Assembly (NCBI RefSeq): GCF_013204845.1
Contig: NZ_JABMKY010000003.1
Coordinates: forward strand, 62,001 to 126,000
Length of the DNA: 64,000 nucleotides
Source of the DNA: Paenibacillus qinlingensis
GTDB lineage: Bacteria > Bacillota > Bacilli > Paenibacillales > NBRC-103111
Direction of reading: 5' to 3'
Shown piece after piece: positions 36,404 to 44,585 of this stretch (position 1 is the first letter of the stretch; each line of letters opens with the position of its first letter). The notes under the pieces were generated by a model. That model ran no database searches. It had not been told where the DNA came from and saw nothing but the letters and a program-made list of their open reading frames with translations. The position numbers were made by a program, and so were the translations under genes.

Positions 36404-38158
36404 TTGCGCGGAGTCAGTTTAATTTTTAAAGTATTGCTTGGATTTGTCGTTATTACTGCAGCGCTCATTCTGTTTCTCTATTACAATAACGCCTATGGGA
36501 TGAAGATCCTGCGTGAAGAAGTGTCCAAAACCAACTACACCTTATTGCAATCACACGGTTTACAGATGGATAGCGGACTTCAGGAAGCGACATATTATCT
36601 ACTCCGGTTAATAACGAGTGATACCTCATACCCTGATTTGATAACGCTTTCGCTATTTCCGATAGATTCGAGTAACTACTTTTTTGCGAAGCAGCGAACG
36701 ATGAGATCGTTCACGAATAATTTAGATGTATTTCGAGAGGTCGATATCTTTTTTGTATACTCCAAAACGACGGATGATATCATTTTTGCTACGAGAGATC
36801 AACACTTGCTAACGGAATCGGATCGTATGATTCGCACAGAAATGCTCCAAACCGCTGACGATCCGAACAAAAGCTGGAGGTCGACGAAGCAGGGGGATCA
36901 CAGATATTTATATCGTACTGAGAAAATTAGCCCAGAACTCATTGTTGGTGCCGTAGTTAATGTAGGTACGTTCCTGTCCCCGTTAGGTGATGTTCGATTC
37001 GGAGATAAAGGTATGGCCATGCTGTTGGATGTTAACCGAGAACCGATAAACGATAGTTCCATACCTGCTGAGCAAATGGCGGTCGCTCGAGGCGCCAAAG
37101 GTTCGGAACCGTTAGGGGATGGGACATTCCGAATGAGTTATGAGGGAGTGCCGTATTTATTAATCGGGTATCCATTGAAGGAAACGGGACTTGAATTGGC
37201 GGCTATTTTGCCAGAACAGGATTTGTTGCGAAGGTTGACGTTTTTCCAACGCATGATCTATATGATTCCGATTGCAGGTACGTTGGTACTCATCTTGTAT
37301 TTCCTATTTCTGAAAAATGTGCTGCAGAAACCGCTCCAAGAATTAATGAACGGGATGCGCAGTATTATGCGCGGTAATCTGGAGTTTCGAATTGCTGCAG
37401 GGAATGTCAAGGAATTTGTATTTCTAACGGATACGTTTAATAAAATGGTCACGCAGATACGATATCTCAAAATGGATGTGTATGAAGAGCAACTGAAGAA
37501 GAAAGAGGCTGAATATAAGCATCTTCAGGCGCAAATTAATCCGCATTTCTATTTGAATTCACTCAATCTCATCTACAGCCTTTCAGAGCTAGAGGAGAAT
37601 GCATTAGTTCAAAAAATGACCGAGCATCTGGCTGATTATTTTCGCTTTATTATGCGAGGCAGTCGAGAATATGTGACCATTGAAGAAGAAACTGTGCATA
37701 TCCGTGACTATTTAGAAATTCAAAAGCTCCGTTTCCCAAGCAAAATGTTCTATACCTGTGAGATTTCTGACAAGCTTTTGGAGATCCCTCTTCCACCGCT
37801 AAGTATTCAACCCTTCGTTGAAAATGCGGTTGTTCACGGGATGAAAAAGCCAGGGCATGTGTTTCGATTAGATATCTCAATTAAACAGTCTGATACGAAT
37901 CCAATGTGCATGGACATTCGGGTAGCCGATAATGGTCCTGGATTTCCAACTGACCTCTTACGTGCTTTACAAGAAGGCAGCTACGCAGGTAACAGTTCTG
38001 TGAAGCATCTAGGAATCTGGAATGTGCAAGAGAGGCTGAGACTGAAATATGGGCAAGGGGCAAGATTCACTTTTGAGAATCTGACTTCTGGCGGGGCTGT
38101 AGTGATTCTAACTGTACCGATCGAGCAACGAAGAGGAGATGAGGATACCCATGATTAA
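36404..38158 (+). CDS. YesM-family sensor histidine kinase (system 2)
   Basis: 584 residues from TTG 36404, supported by GGGAGG at 36390-36395 with 8-base spacing. There is a transmembrane helix near 7-25, an extracytoplasmic sensor region to about 285, a second helix near 285-305, a HAMP segment, a His_kinase domain with QINPHFYLN (phospho-His 381), and an HATPase domain with VADNGPGF. It overlaps the downstream regulator gene by eight bases (ATGATTAA), indicating translational coupling. It pairs with the transporter at 39971-43471 in the same way that system 1 pairs with the transporter at 7241-10793. The sensed ligand is unknown. Confidence 0.92.
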   Translation: MRGVSLIFKVLLGFVVITAALILFLYYNNAYGMKILREEVSKTNYTLLQSHGLQMDSGLQEATYYLLRLITSDTSYPDLITLSLFPIDSSNYFFAKQRTMRSFTNNLDVFREVDIFFVYSKTTDDIIFATRDQHLLTESDRMIRTEMLQTADDPNKSWRSTKQGDHRYLYRTEKISPELIVGAVVNVGTFLSPLGDVRFGDKGMAMLLDVNREPINDSSIPAEQMAVARGAKGSEPLGDGTFRMSYEGVPYLLIGYPLKETGLELAAILPEQDLLRRLTFFQRMIYMIPIAGTLVLILYFLFLKNVLQKPLQELMNGMRSIMRGNLEFRIAAGNVKEFVFLTDTFNKMVTQIRYLKMDVYEEQLKKKEAEYKHLQAQINPHFYLNSLNLIYSLSELEENALVQKMTEHLADYFRFIMRGSREYVTIEEETVHIRDYLEIQKLRFPSKMFYTCEISDKLLEIPLPPLSIQPFVENAVVHGMKKPGHVFRLDISIKQSDTNPMCMDIRVADNGPGFPTDLLRALQEGSYAGNSSVKHLGIWNVQERLRLKYGQGARFTFENLTSGGAVVILTVPIEQRRGDEDTHD

Positions 38159-39797
38159 TCTGTTAATGGTAGATGACGAAGAATATACCGTGAAAGCACT
38201 GTATAAGGCGATTGATTGGGGAGCTGAGGGGGTAACGACGATTTACACTGCCTCTGATTCAGATGAAGCGATGTCGCTTATCCAACAGCATAACATTGAC
38301 CTCATCATATGTGATATTGAAATGCCAGGGATGAACGGACTGGAGCTACAAGAATGGGTGAACCTTTATGAGCCAACCATGGTTACGATTTTCTTAACGG
38401 GACATGCAGACTTTACCTATGCCCAAAGAGCGATTCAGCTGGGAGGCTTTGATTATCTGCTGAAACCTGTGAAAAGAGATCATTTACGCAAAGTCGTGGA
38501 AAAGGCAGTGAGTCAAGTTAGGCAAGAGAGAGAATGGCAGCACTACAATGACAATGTTCAGAAATATACATCCATATGGGAAAAGCAGAAGCCTGTATTA
38601 ATCGAACGGTTTTGGCAGGATGTACTGGACGAGCGAATTCGAATGGATGCAAATGAACTACAACAATCTTTAGTCGCCTCCGAATTAGCACTGACATTGA
38701 CAACGTCAATCGTTCCAATATTAATCAGCGTGGAACGTTGGCATAAAGAATTTACACTTCGCGATGAAGAGATTATGAATTACGCGCTGCGGAATGTAGC
38801 TAGCGAGATGTTGCTGGGAGGTCAAACCGGAACCGTCATTCAAGATCGAAGCGGGTTGAACCTTGTATTATGTTATGTGAATGAGGACAAAGGGGGCTTA
38901 CCATGGCAGGAATGGGAAAAAGCTTGTGAAGCATATGCCCATGCCTGCTCCCTTTATTTGTATGGCACCGTATCTTGTTTTATTGGCAAACCTACGGTGC
39001 TTTCCAATATTTCGCAAACGGTATATGAGTTAATTGACAAGGAGCATGAGCATGTATCTGGTCAGAGTATCATTCGACTCGTTGATAGCGAGGTGCAGAA
39101 ACCAATGAATGTTCGGCAATTCGCTATTCCCATCGCGTGGGAGGAATGGATCAAGTTATTCGAGAGCGGTAAACGAACGGAATTAACAACTCGACTTCAG
39201 GCCTTGTTTACGGAACTTCGTGAATCGGATGTGGACGCGGAGATTATTAGTGCGGTGTACCATTCCTTGCTAAATTTCATTTATCATGCTGCACATAAAA
39301 AGGGTTGGCCCGTCAAAATGCTATTGCCTGAAGGCAGGCGGGGTGAGGAGAAGAATCCACCACGTTCCCTTAACCAGTTACAAACGTGGGCGGAACGACT
39401 ATTCTCGGCGGCTATGAGACAAATGGCGGAGAGCGGCGTGGAGAATCTCGCCTTAATTGAGACGATTAAAGCGTATATTTTGGAAGATTTGAATGGTGTG
39501 ACACGTGAGAAAATTGCCGCCTATGTTCATCTCAATGCAGCTTATTTATCTCGAATTTTCAAAAAAGAGACGGGTCAATCCATGATGGATTACATTATTG
39601 CTGAGAAAATGAAGCAAGCCAAAGTGCTGCTCATTGAATCACGCACACGAATTAGTGATATCTGCGAGCAATTGGGTTATGAGAATTTCTCTCATTTCAG
39701 CAAAATGTTTAAACGTGTCGCGGGTATGACGCCTCAAGAGTATCGGAAGAGCTATCAAAGTCTATACCTCGATTCAGGGAACGGTAGTCATTCTTGA
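38151..39797 (+). CDS. YesN-family response regulator, AraC output (system 2)
   Basis: 548 residues from ATG 38151. Receiver domain at 1-120, with MVDDEEY, phospho-acceptor Asp55 (ICDIEMP) and the lysine in LLKPVKR. A long middle region (about 125-440) resembles the variable linker of large YesN proteins, and the C-terminal 100 residues form the AraC DNA-binding domain (AYLSRIFKKETGQ...GYENFSHFSKMFKRVAG). It is about 185 residues longer than the system 1 regulator, entirely in the middle region. It likely activates the transporter operon that begins 174 bases downstream beyond a terminator. Confidence 0.93.
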   Translation: MINLLMVDDEEYTVKALYKAIDWGAEGVTTIYTASDSDEAMSLIQQHNIDLIICDIEMPGMNGLELQEWVNLYEPTMVTIFLTGHADFTYAQRAIQLGGFDYLLKPVKRDHLRKVVEKAVSQVRQEREWQHYNDNVQKYTSIWEKQKPVLIERFWQDVLDERIRMDANELQQSLVASELALTLTTSIVPILISVERWHKEFTLRDEEIMNYALRNVASEMLLGGQTGTVIQDRSGLNLVLCYVNEDKGGLPWQEWEKACEAYAHACSLYLYGTVSCFIGKPTVLSNISQTVYELIDKEHEHVSGQSIIRLVDSEVQKPMNVRQFAIPIAWEEWIKLFESGKRTELTTRLQALFTELRESDVDAEIISAVYHSLLNFIYHAAHKKGWPVKMLLPEGRRGEEKNPPRSLNQLQTWAERLFSAAMRQMAESGVENLALIETIKAYILEDLNGVTREKIAAYVHLNAAYLSRIFKKETGQSMMDYIIAEKMKQAKVLLIESRTRISDICEQLGYENFSHFSKMFKRVAGMTPQEYRKSYQSLYLDSGNGSHS

Positions 39798-39817
39798 TTT
39801 GGAGCTGCACATCACGC

Positions 39818-39856
39818 AAGGCCGAAGCAGAATGGATTTCCTGTTTCGGTCTTTTT
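39818..39856 (+). terminator. Rho-independent terminator after system 2
   Basis: Arms AAGGCCGAAGCAG and CTGTTTCGGTCTT, partly wobble-paired, followed by T residues. Confidence 0.8.
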
Positions 39857-39970
39857 AATTTCAATCAAGTCATAAAAGCAGTAATAATGTCATTTGACTT
39901 CGTAGTTCAGATTCTCTTCCAGCGATAAACTAAGCTATATAAAGTTCAACTGGAGAGAGAGGCGGCACAC

Positions 39971-40906
39971 GTGTACAAAGCAATACGTTTCAAATTGTTT
40001 CTTCGTAAAGTTATCAAAGATCGATTCTTGCTGTTGATGCTGCTTCCTGGGACATTGTATTTATTAATTAATAACTACGCGCCCATGTTCGGTACATTAA
40101 TTGCCTTTAAGAGCATTAATTACGCCGATGGTATTCTGAGAAGCCCTTGGGTGGGGTTCAAAAATTTCGAGTTCCTCTTCCAAACGACAGATGCATGGTT
40201 AATTACACGGAATACACTGCTTTACAATTTAACCTTTATCGTATTAAATCTCATTTTCGGCGTTGGTGTTGCCATTGCGCTTAACGAGCTTCGAAGCCGA
40301 TTTATGGCGAAAATGTATCAGAGCGTCTTATTCCTACCTTACTTTTTATCTGCGGTCATCGTAGGATACCTTGGATTTTCCTTACTGAATCAAGAGTATG
40401 GGTTCATCAATAAAGCTATTCTTGAGCCGTTAGGCTTCGAGGCTATCGCTTGGTACAGTGAGCCTAAATGGTGGCCATACATTCTTCCTCTCGTGCAGCT
40501 TTGGAAAAATATTGGCTATGGAAGCATTATCTATCTAGCTGCCATTATTGGCATCGACGGTGAATATTATGATGCGGCTCTGATGGACGGAGCTTCAAAA
40601 TGGCAGCAAATCACGAAGATAACGATTCCGATGCTGAAGCCGATCATGATCATATTAACGATACTGGCTGTCGGACATATTCTAAATGCTGATTTCGGCT
40701 TATTCTATCAAGTACCGTTGGATGCGGGTGCCTTGTATAGCACAACGAATGTCATTGATACGTATGTATACCGTGCTTTGCTTCATTTGGGTGATATCGG
40801 AATGGCTTCCGCTGCTGGCTTATATCAATCCATGGTAGGATTTGTTGTTGTTGTCGTTGCGAACAGCATTGTTCGAAAAATAAATCGCGAACATGCGCTA
40901 TTCTAG
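39971..40906 (+). CDS. Sugar ABC transporter permease, LplB type (transporter 2)
   Basis: 311 residues, GTG start at 39971 with a GAGAGAGG-type ribosome site. About six transmembrane helices. The N-terminal half contains YAPMFGTLIAFKSINY, typical of LplB/COG4209, and the EAA loop reads YDAALMDGASKWQQITKITI. It is the partner of the YtcP-type permease whose ribosome site overlaps this stop codon. It is homologous to the permease at 7241 but clearly diverged, so the two transporters probably take different ligands or oligomer sizes. No ATPase is encoded nearby. Confidence 0.93.
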   Translation: MYKAIRFKLFLRKVIKDRFLLLMLLPGTLYLLINNYAPMFGTLIAFKSINYADGILRSPWVGFKNFEFLFQTTDAWLITRNTLLYNLTFIVLNLIFGVGVAIALNELRSRFMAKMYQSVLFLPYFLSAVIVGYLGFSLLNQEYGFINKAILEPLGFEAIAWYSEPKWWPYILPLVQLWKNIGYGSIIYLAAIIGIDGEYYDAALMDGASKWQQITKITIPMLKPIMIILTILAVGHILNADFGLFYQVPLDAGALYSTTNVIDTYVYRALLHLGDIGMASAAGLYQSMVGFVVVVVANSIVRKINREHALF

Positions 40907-40916
40907 GAGGTTCAAC

Positions 40917-41882
40917 GTGAATTCAATTGCTATGGAAACGAAAAAAAAGTCGTCTGCTTCTCCGATCACACAGCGTACTCGAAACCCGAACAGCATCTCG
41001 AGACCGGCAAGTATGGTACTGAATGTATCTTTTATCCTGTATTGTGTGCTCAGCCTGATACCAGTTCTACTTGTCTTATCCGTCTCTTTCTCGGATGAAA
41101 ATGCCATCGCTCTGCATGGTTACAGGCTAATCCCGGAATCCTTTAGTCTTGCCGCCTATCAATATTTGTGGCAGGATGCTGCGCATATTGCTAAGGGATA
41201 TAGTATTTCTATTTTCGTCACATTGGTAGGCAGTTTATTGGGTTTAACGGTGACCGCCATGTTCGCCTACCCACTCTCGCGTATGGATTTCAACTTTCGT
41301 GGATTTTTCTCCTTCTTCATCTTTTTTACGATGATCTTTAGTGGCGGGCTGGTACCTTGGTACCTCGTATATACGAAGTTGTTTCCTATCAAGGATACGT
41401 TATTCGCTCTGATTATTCCGAATCATCTCATGAATGCTTTCTTCGTCATTATGGTGCGAACCTTTTTTCAAACGACGATCCACCCTTCATTAATCGAGTC
41501 GGCCAGTATAGATGGGGCAAGCGAGATGAAAATATTCCGCAGTATCGTTCTTCCCTTATCGCTGCCAGTGCTTGCGACGGTGGGTTTATTTTATACCATT
41601 GGTTATTGGAATGATTGGTTTAATAGCTTGGTGTTCATCAACAACGATAACCTCGTGAACTTGCAATATATGATGTATAAGGTAATGAGGAACCTACAGT
41701 ATTTGACTGCAAATGCCCAAGTAAGTGGAAGTATTAATATTTCATCTGAAATTGCCAAACTACCTAATGAGACCGTTCGTATGGCTATGTGTATTACGGG
41801 AATGGGACCCATTGTACTCGCATTTCCGATGTTCCAGAAGTATTTCATTAAAGGGCTTACTGTAGGCGCGATTAAAGGCTAG
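40917..41882 (+). CDS. Sugar ABC transporter permease, YtcP type (transporter 2)
   Basis: 321 residues from GTG 40917, chosen because TAGGAGG (40904-40910) lies 6 bases upstream and overlaps the previous stop. After a Ser/Lys-rich N-terminus of about 35 residues there are six transmembrane helices. The EAA loop reads IESASIDGASEMKIFRSIVL, and the C-terminus ends in KYFIKGLTVGAIKG. It completes the channel of transporter 2. The binding-protein gene follows after 53 bases that include a TAACCGGTTA palindrome. Confidence 0.92.
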   Translation: MNSIAMETKKKSSASPITQRTRNPNSISRPASMVLNVSFILYCVLSLIPVLLVLSVSFSDENAIALHGYRLIPESFSLAAYQYLWQDAAHIAKGYSISIFVTLVGSLLGLTVTAMFAYPLSRMDFNFRGFFSFFIFFTMIFSGGLVPWYLVYTKLFPIKDTLFALIIPNHLMNAFFVIMVRTFFQTTIHPSLIESASIDGASEMKIFRSIVLPLSLPVLATVGLFYTIGYWNDWFNSLVFINNDNLVNLQYMMYKVMRNLQYLTANAQVSGSINISSEIAKLPNETVRMAMCITGMGPIVLAFPMFQKYFIKGLTVGAIKG

Positions 41883-41890
41883 TTCCGGAA

Positions 41891-41905
41891 TGTAACCGGT
41901 TAGCA
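41891..41905 (+). promoter_or_regulatory. TAACCGGTTA palindrome before the second binding-protein gene
   Basis: TGTAACCGGTTAGCA contains the perfect 10-base palindrome TAACCGGTTA at 41893-41902, 34 bases before ATG 41936. The CG-centred symmetry is like LacI/GalR-family operators. The same 10-mer lies before cheX at 53386. Confidence 0.5.
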
Positions 41906-41935
41906 TATATGATTTGTACAAATAGGAGGGTTCAT

Positions 41936-43471
41936 ATGGCAAGAAGAAGCACAATTCCAGCTCTACTGGCTTCAGCAGTATCGATGTCACTGTTGTTCAG
42001 TGCCTGTACGTCATCGAATTCGAGTGAAGGCAACAAAGCATCTAGTGCACCAACAACCGCACAAATGACACCAGGAGCGACAACGAAAACACTTGCGCCT
42101 TACAAACTCAGCATGTACATTCCAGCAGCGGGTGCGCCTGCCGATTTGAAGCTAGTGAATGAGGAAATCAGCAATTACTTAAAAGATAAGATCAATGCTA
42201 CTTTCGAATTGAATGTGTTAGCTTGGGCTGATTGGCAGGACAAAATGAATTTGAAATTTGCTTCCAGCGATGCGTTCGATTTGATTTGGACAGTGGCGTG
42301 GGATAACTTTACGACCAAAATTCAGCAGGGTTCGCTGATTGATATGACAGCACTTATTGATAAATTTGCTCCCGACGCGAAGAAAATTATTAATCCAGCT
42401 CTGCTGGAAGGCTCCAAAATTAACGGCAAGAATTACTCGCTTCCTGTTAATAAGGAGTTGGGTAGTCAACGTGGCATCATGCTGCGCAAGGACTTAGTGG
42501 AGAAATATAAGATTGATATTACACAAATTAAATCCATGTCGGATCTGGAACCTGTTTTCCAGATGATCAAAGAGAAGGAACCTAAGGTAACTCCGCTTTA
42601 TATCAATAAAGACAGCAATGTTGTATATACACTGAATGTTGCTAATTTCGATGGAAATCTGATGCGAAATGCGACGGACTTTAAGGTTGTCAACATGCTT
42701 GAAACAGCGGAATATCGCAAATCACTGGATTTGGCACGGAAATGGTATCTGGGTGGTTATGTCAATAAAGACGCTGCCACGCTGACCGACATGATGAGCG
42801 GGCTGAAGTCAGGTAAAGCGTTCTCCTTCTTCGAATGGTTGAAGCCAGGGAAGGATGCGGAAGTCAGCACATCGATAGGTGTTGATTGGGTGCAAGTGCC
42901 TTTGACGCAGCCTCTGATTGCGACGAGTGACACAACTGGTTCCATGGTCTCTATTTCCCGTACATCCAAGGACCCAGAACGTGCTGCGATGTTTTTGAAT
43001 TTGCTCTACACGGATAAGAAGCTGTTGAATATGCTTGCATTTGGAATTGAAGGCAAACATTATGCCAAGGTAGAGGGTAAGAACGATGTCATTGATTTCC
43101 CGAAAGGTGTAACAGCGCAAACCTCAGGTTATAACCTAAACCAAGGGTACATGTTCGGTAATCAGTTTAATGATTATCTCTGGGCGAATGAAGACCCAGC
43201 GAAATGGGATAAATTTAAATCGTTCAATGAAAAGGCAGAAACCTCCAGGTTGCTAGGCTATAATTTCGATCAGTCTAGTGTGAAGAATGAAATGGCCGCC
43301 ATCACCAATGTGAAAAAGGAATTTGAACCTGGACTTGTTACGGGTACGCTTGACCCGAATGAGATTCTTCCGAAATACATCGAAAAGGCGAAATCGGTTG
43401 GTCAAGAAAAAGTATATGCGGAGCAGCAGAAGCAGATTGATGAGTGGGTTAAAACAAAAGGAAAGAAGTGA
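41936..43471 (+). CDS. Extracellular sugar-binding lipoprotein, LplA type (transporter 2)
   Basis: 511 residues from ATG 41936, with AGGAGG upstream; the longer frame from 41909 includes the ribosome site. The lipobox LFSAC makes Cys24 the lipidated residue, followed by a Ser/Thr/Pro/Ala tether. The body is a family-1-type solute-binding protein similar in length to the one at 9228 but with a different N-terminal lobe (YKLSMYIPAAGAPADLKLV) and no NGNGKKDE calcium loop. It serves the two upstream permeases. The gene ends 9 bases before the PhyH-type dioxygenase, so the dioxygenase is probably in this operon. Confidence 0.92.
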   Translation: MARRSTIPALLASAVSMSLLFSACTSSNSSEGNKASSAPTTAQMTPGATTKTLAPYKLSMYIPAAGAPADLKLVNEEISNYLKDKINATFELNVLAWADWQDKMNLKFASSDAFDLIWTVAWDNFTTKIQQGSLIDMTALIDKFAPDAKKIINPALLEGSKINGKNYSLPVNKELGSQRGIMLRKDLVEKYKIDITQIKSMSDLEPVFQMIKEKEPKVTPLYINKDSNVVYTLNVANFDGNLMRNATDFKVVNMLETAEYRKSLDLARKWYLGGYVNKDAATLTDMMSGLKSGKAFSFFEWLKPGKDAEVSTSIGVDWVQVPLTQPLIATSDTTGSMVSISRTSKDPERAAMFLNLLYTDKKLLNMLAFGIEGKHYAKVEGKNDVIDFPKGVTAQTSGYNLNQGYMFGNQFNDYLWANEDPAKWDKFKSFNEKAETSRLLGYNFDQSSVKNEMAAITNVKKEFEPGLVTGTLDPNEILPKYIEKAKSVGQEKVYAEQQKQIDEWVKTKGKK

Positions 43472-43480
43472 GTACAGACA

Positions 43481-44398
43481 ATGGTAACGAAGGTCCTGAC
43501 GACGGAAGAAATAGAGCAATTTCAGGAGCGGGGATGGGTTAAGGTTACGCAAGCATTTAGCCGTGAGCAGGCGCTTGCTTGTCAGGATTTCCTGTGGAAT
43601 AAGGTTGAAGAAGCCTATGCCGTAAAGCGCGATGATCCAGATAGCTGGATTCGCTCTCTTATTTTTCACCAAGTTTCGTACAAAGGTCCTGAGTTTGATA
43701 TTTGCAATACCCAACGGATGGCCGATGCTATTGAAGATTTAGTGGGCGAAGGGCGGTGGCGGGAGCACGTTGTTTATAACGGAGAAGATGCCGACTACCC
43801 CACTTGGGGATGGTGGCCAGTGAACTTCCATATGGGAAGAGATAAGCCATGGGATGTTCCTATGGATGGTTGGCATTGGGATGGTCAACATTTCCATCAC
43901 TTTGTGGATAGTCCAGATCAAGGATTGTTATGCTTGTGCTTGTTCTCTGACATCGGTTCACAAGCAGGAGGTACCTTAGTCGCGGAAGGATCGCATAAGG
44001 TGGTTGCCAAGTTTCTTGTAGACTACTCGGAGGGAATTGACCTTGGCCAAGGGATTCAAACGCTGAATGCGAAGCATCCTTGGTTAGCCGAATTGACTGG
44101 ATTATCGCCTGCAGCAACTGAGAATCAATCGCGTATAGATCGGTTTATGAATCAATTCACGACAGATTCAGATGGTTTCAAGCTGAGAGTAAAGGAAGTT
44201 ACGGGTGAGCCAGGCGATGTTATCTTGTGTCATCCTTTCCTTTATCATGCTCCGTCTCAGAATCATAGCGGTAAGGTACGATTTCTGTGTAATCGAACGA
44301 CACCATTGTTTGAACGGATGAATCTGGACAGAGCTGACGAAGTGAATTATTCACCATTAGAAAGAAGTGTTCGAGCGGCATTAGGTAAGGTGAAATAG
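43481..44398 (+). CDS. PhyH-type Fe(II)/2-oxoglutarate dioxygenase
   Basis: 305 residues, start ATG 43481 nine bases after the binding-protein stop. Phytanoyl-CoA-dioxygenase-like fold. The facial triad is readable: His132-x-Asp134 (HWDGQH) and distal His256 in YHAPSQNHSGKVRF, with Arg267 as the likely 2-oxoglutarate anchor. Such enzymes hydroxylate or oxidatively cleave small molecules and are occasionally used in catabolism. Its place at the end of the transporter 2 operon suggests it acts on the imported compound, for example removing an N- or O-linked substituent, but that is inference. The polypeptide has no signal peptide, so it is cytoplasmic. Confidence 0.82.
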   Translation: MVTKVLTTEEIEQFQERGWVKVTQAFSREQALACQDFLWNKVEEAYAVKRDDPDSWIRSLIFHQVSYKGPEFDICNTQRMADAIEDLVGEGRWREHVVYNGEDADYPTWGWWPVNFHMGRDKPWDVPMDGWHWDGQHFHHFVDSPDQGLLCLCLFSDIGSQAGGTLVAEGSHKVVAKFLVDYSEGIDLGQGIQTLNAKHPWLAELTGLSPAATENQSRIDRFMNQFTTDSDGFKLRVKEVTGEPGDVILCHPFLYHAPSQNHSGKVRFLCNRTTPLFERMNLDRADEVNYSPLERSVRAALGKVK

Positions 44399-44418
44399 CC
44401 GTATTGACTAGAGGGTTA

Positions 44419-44476
44419 CTTCCATCGGTTTCGAAATGTTGGTTGCCGGTGGAAGCGGCTCTGATAGATATCAGAG
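44419..44476 (+). other. Two tandem stem-loops after the dioxygenase gene
   Basis: The first stem pairs 44419-44428 with 44446-44455 (one G-U pair); the second is the palindrome CTCTGATA/TATCAGAG at 44459-44476. No T run follows. They could end the transporter 2 mRNA inefficiently or protect it. Confidence 0.45.
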
Positions 44477-44522
44477 GAGTATCGAGAGGGGGGATTAAAA
44501 AAGATATTTCTGTTGCACTGAA

Positions 44523-44536
44523 TGAAAACGCTTTCA
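44523..44536 (+). promoter_or_regulatory. Perfect cre site before the beta-helix protein gene
   Basis: TGAAAACGCTTTCA matches the CcpA cre consensus fully. It lies 49 bases before ATG 44586. Confidence 0.8.
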
Positions 44537-44585
44537 ATAAAGCTAAATTCAGTTTTATAGTTAACATCCAATAGGAGGCGAAAGA

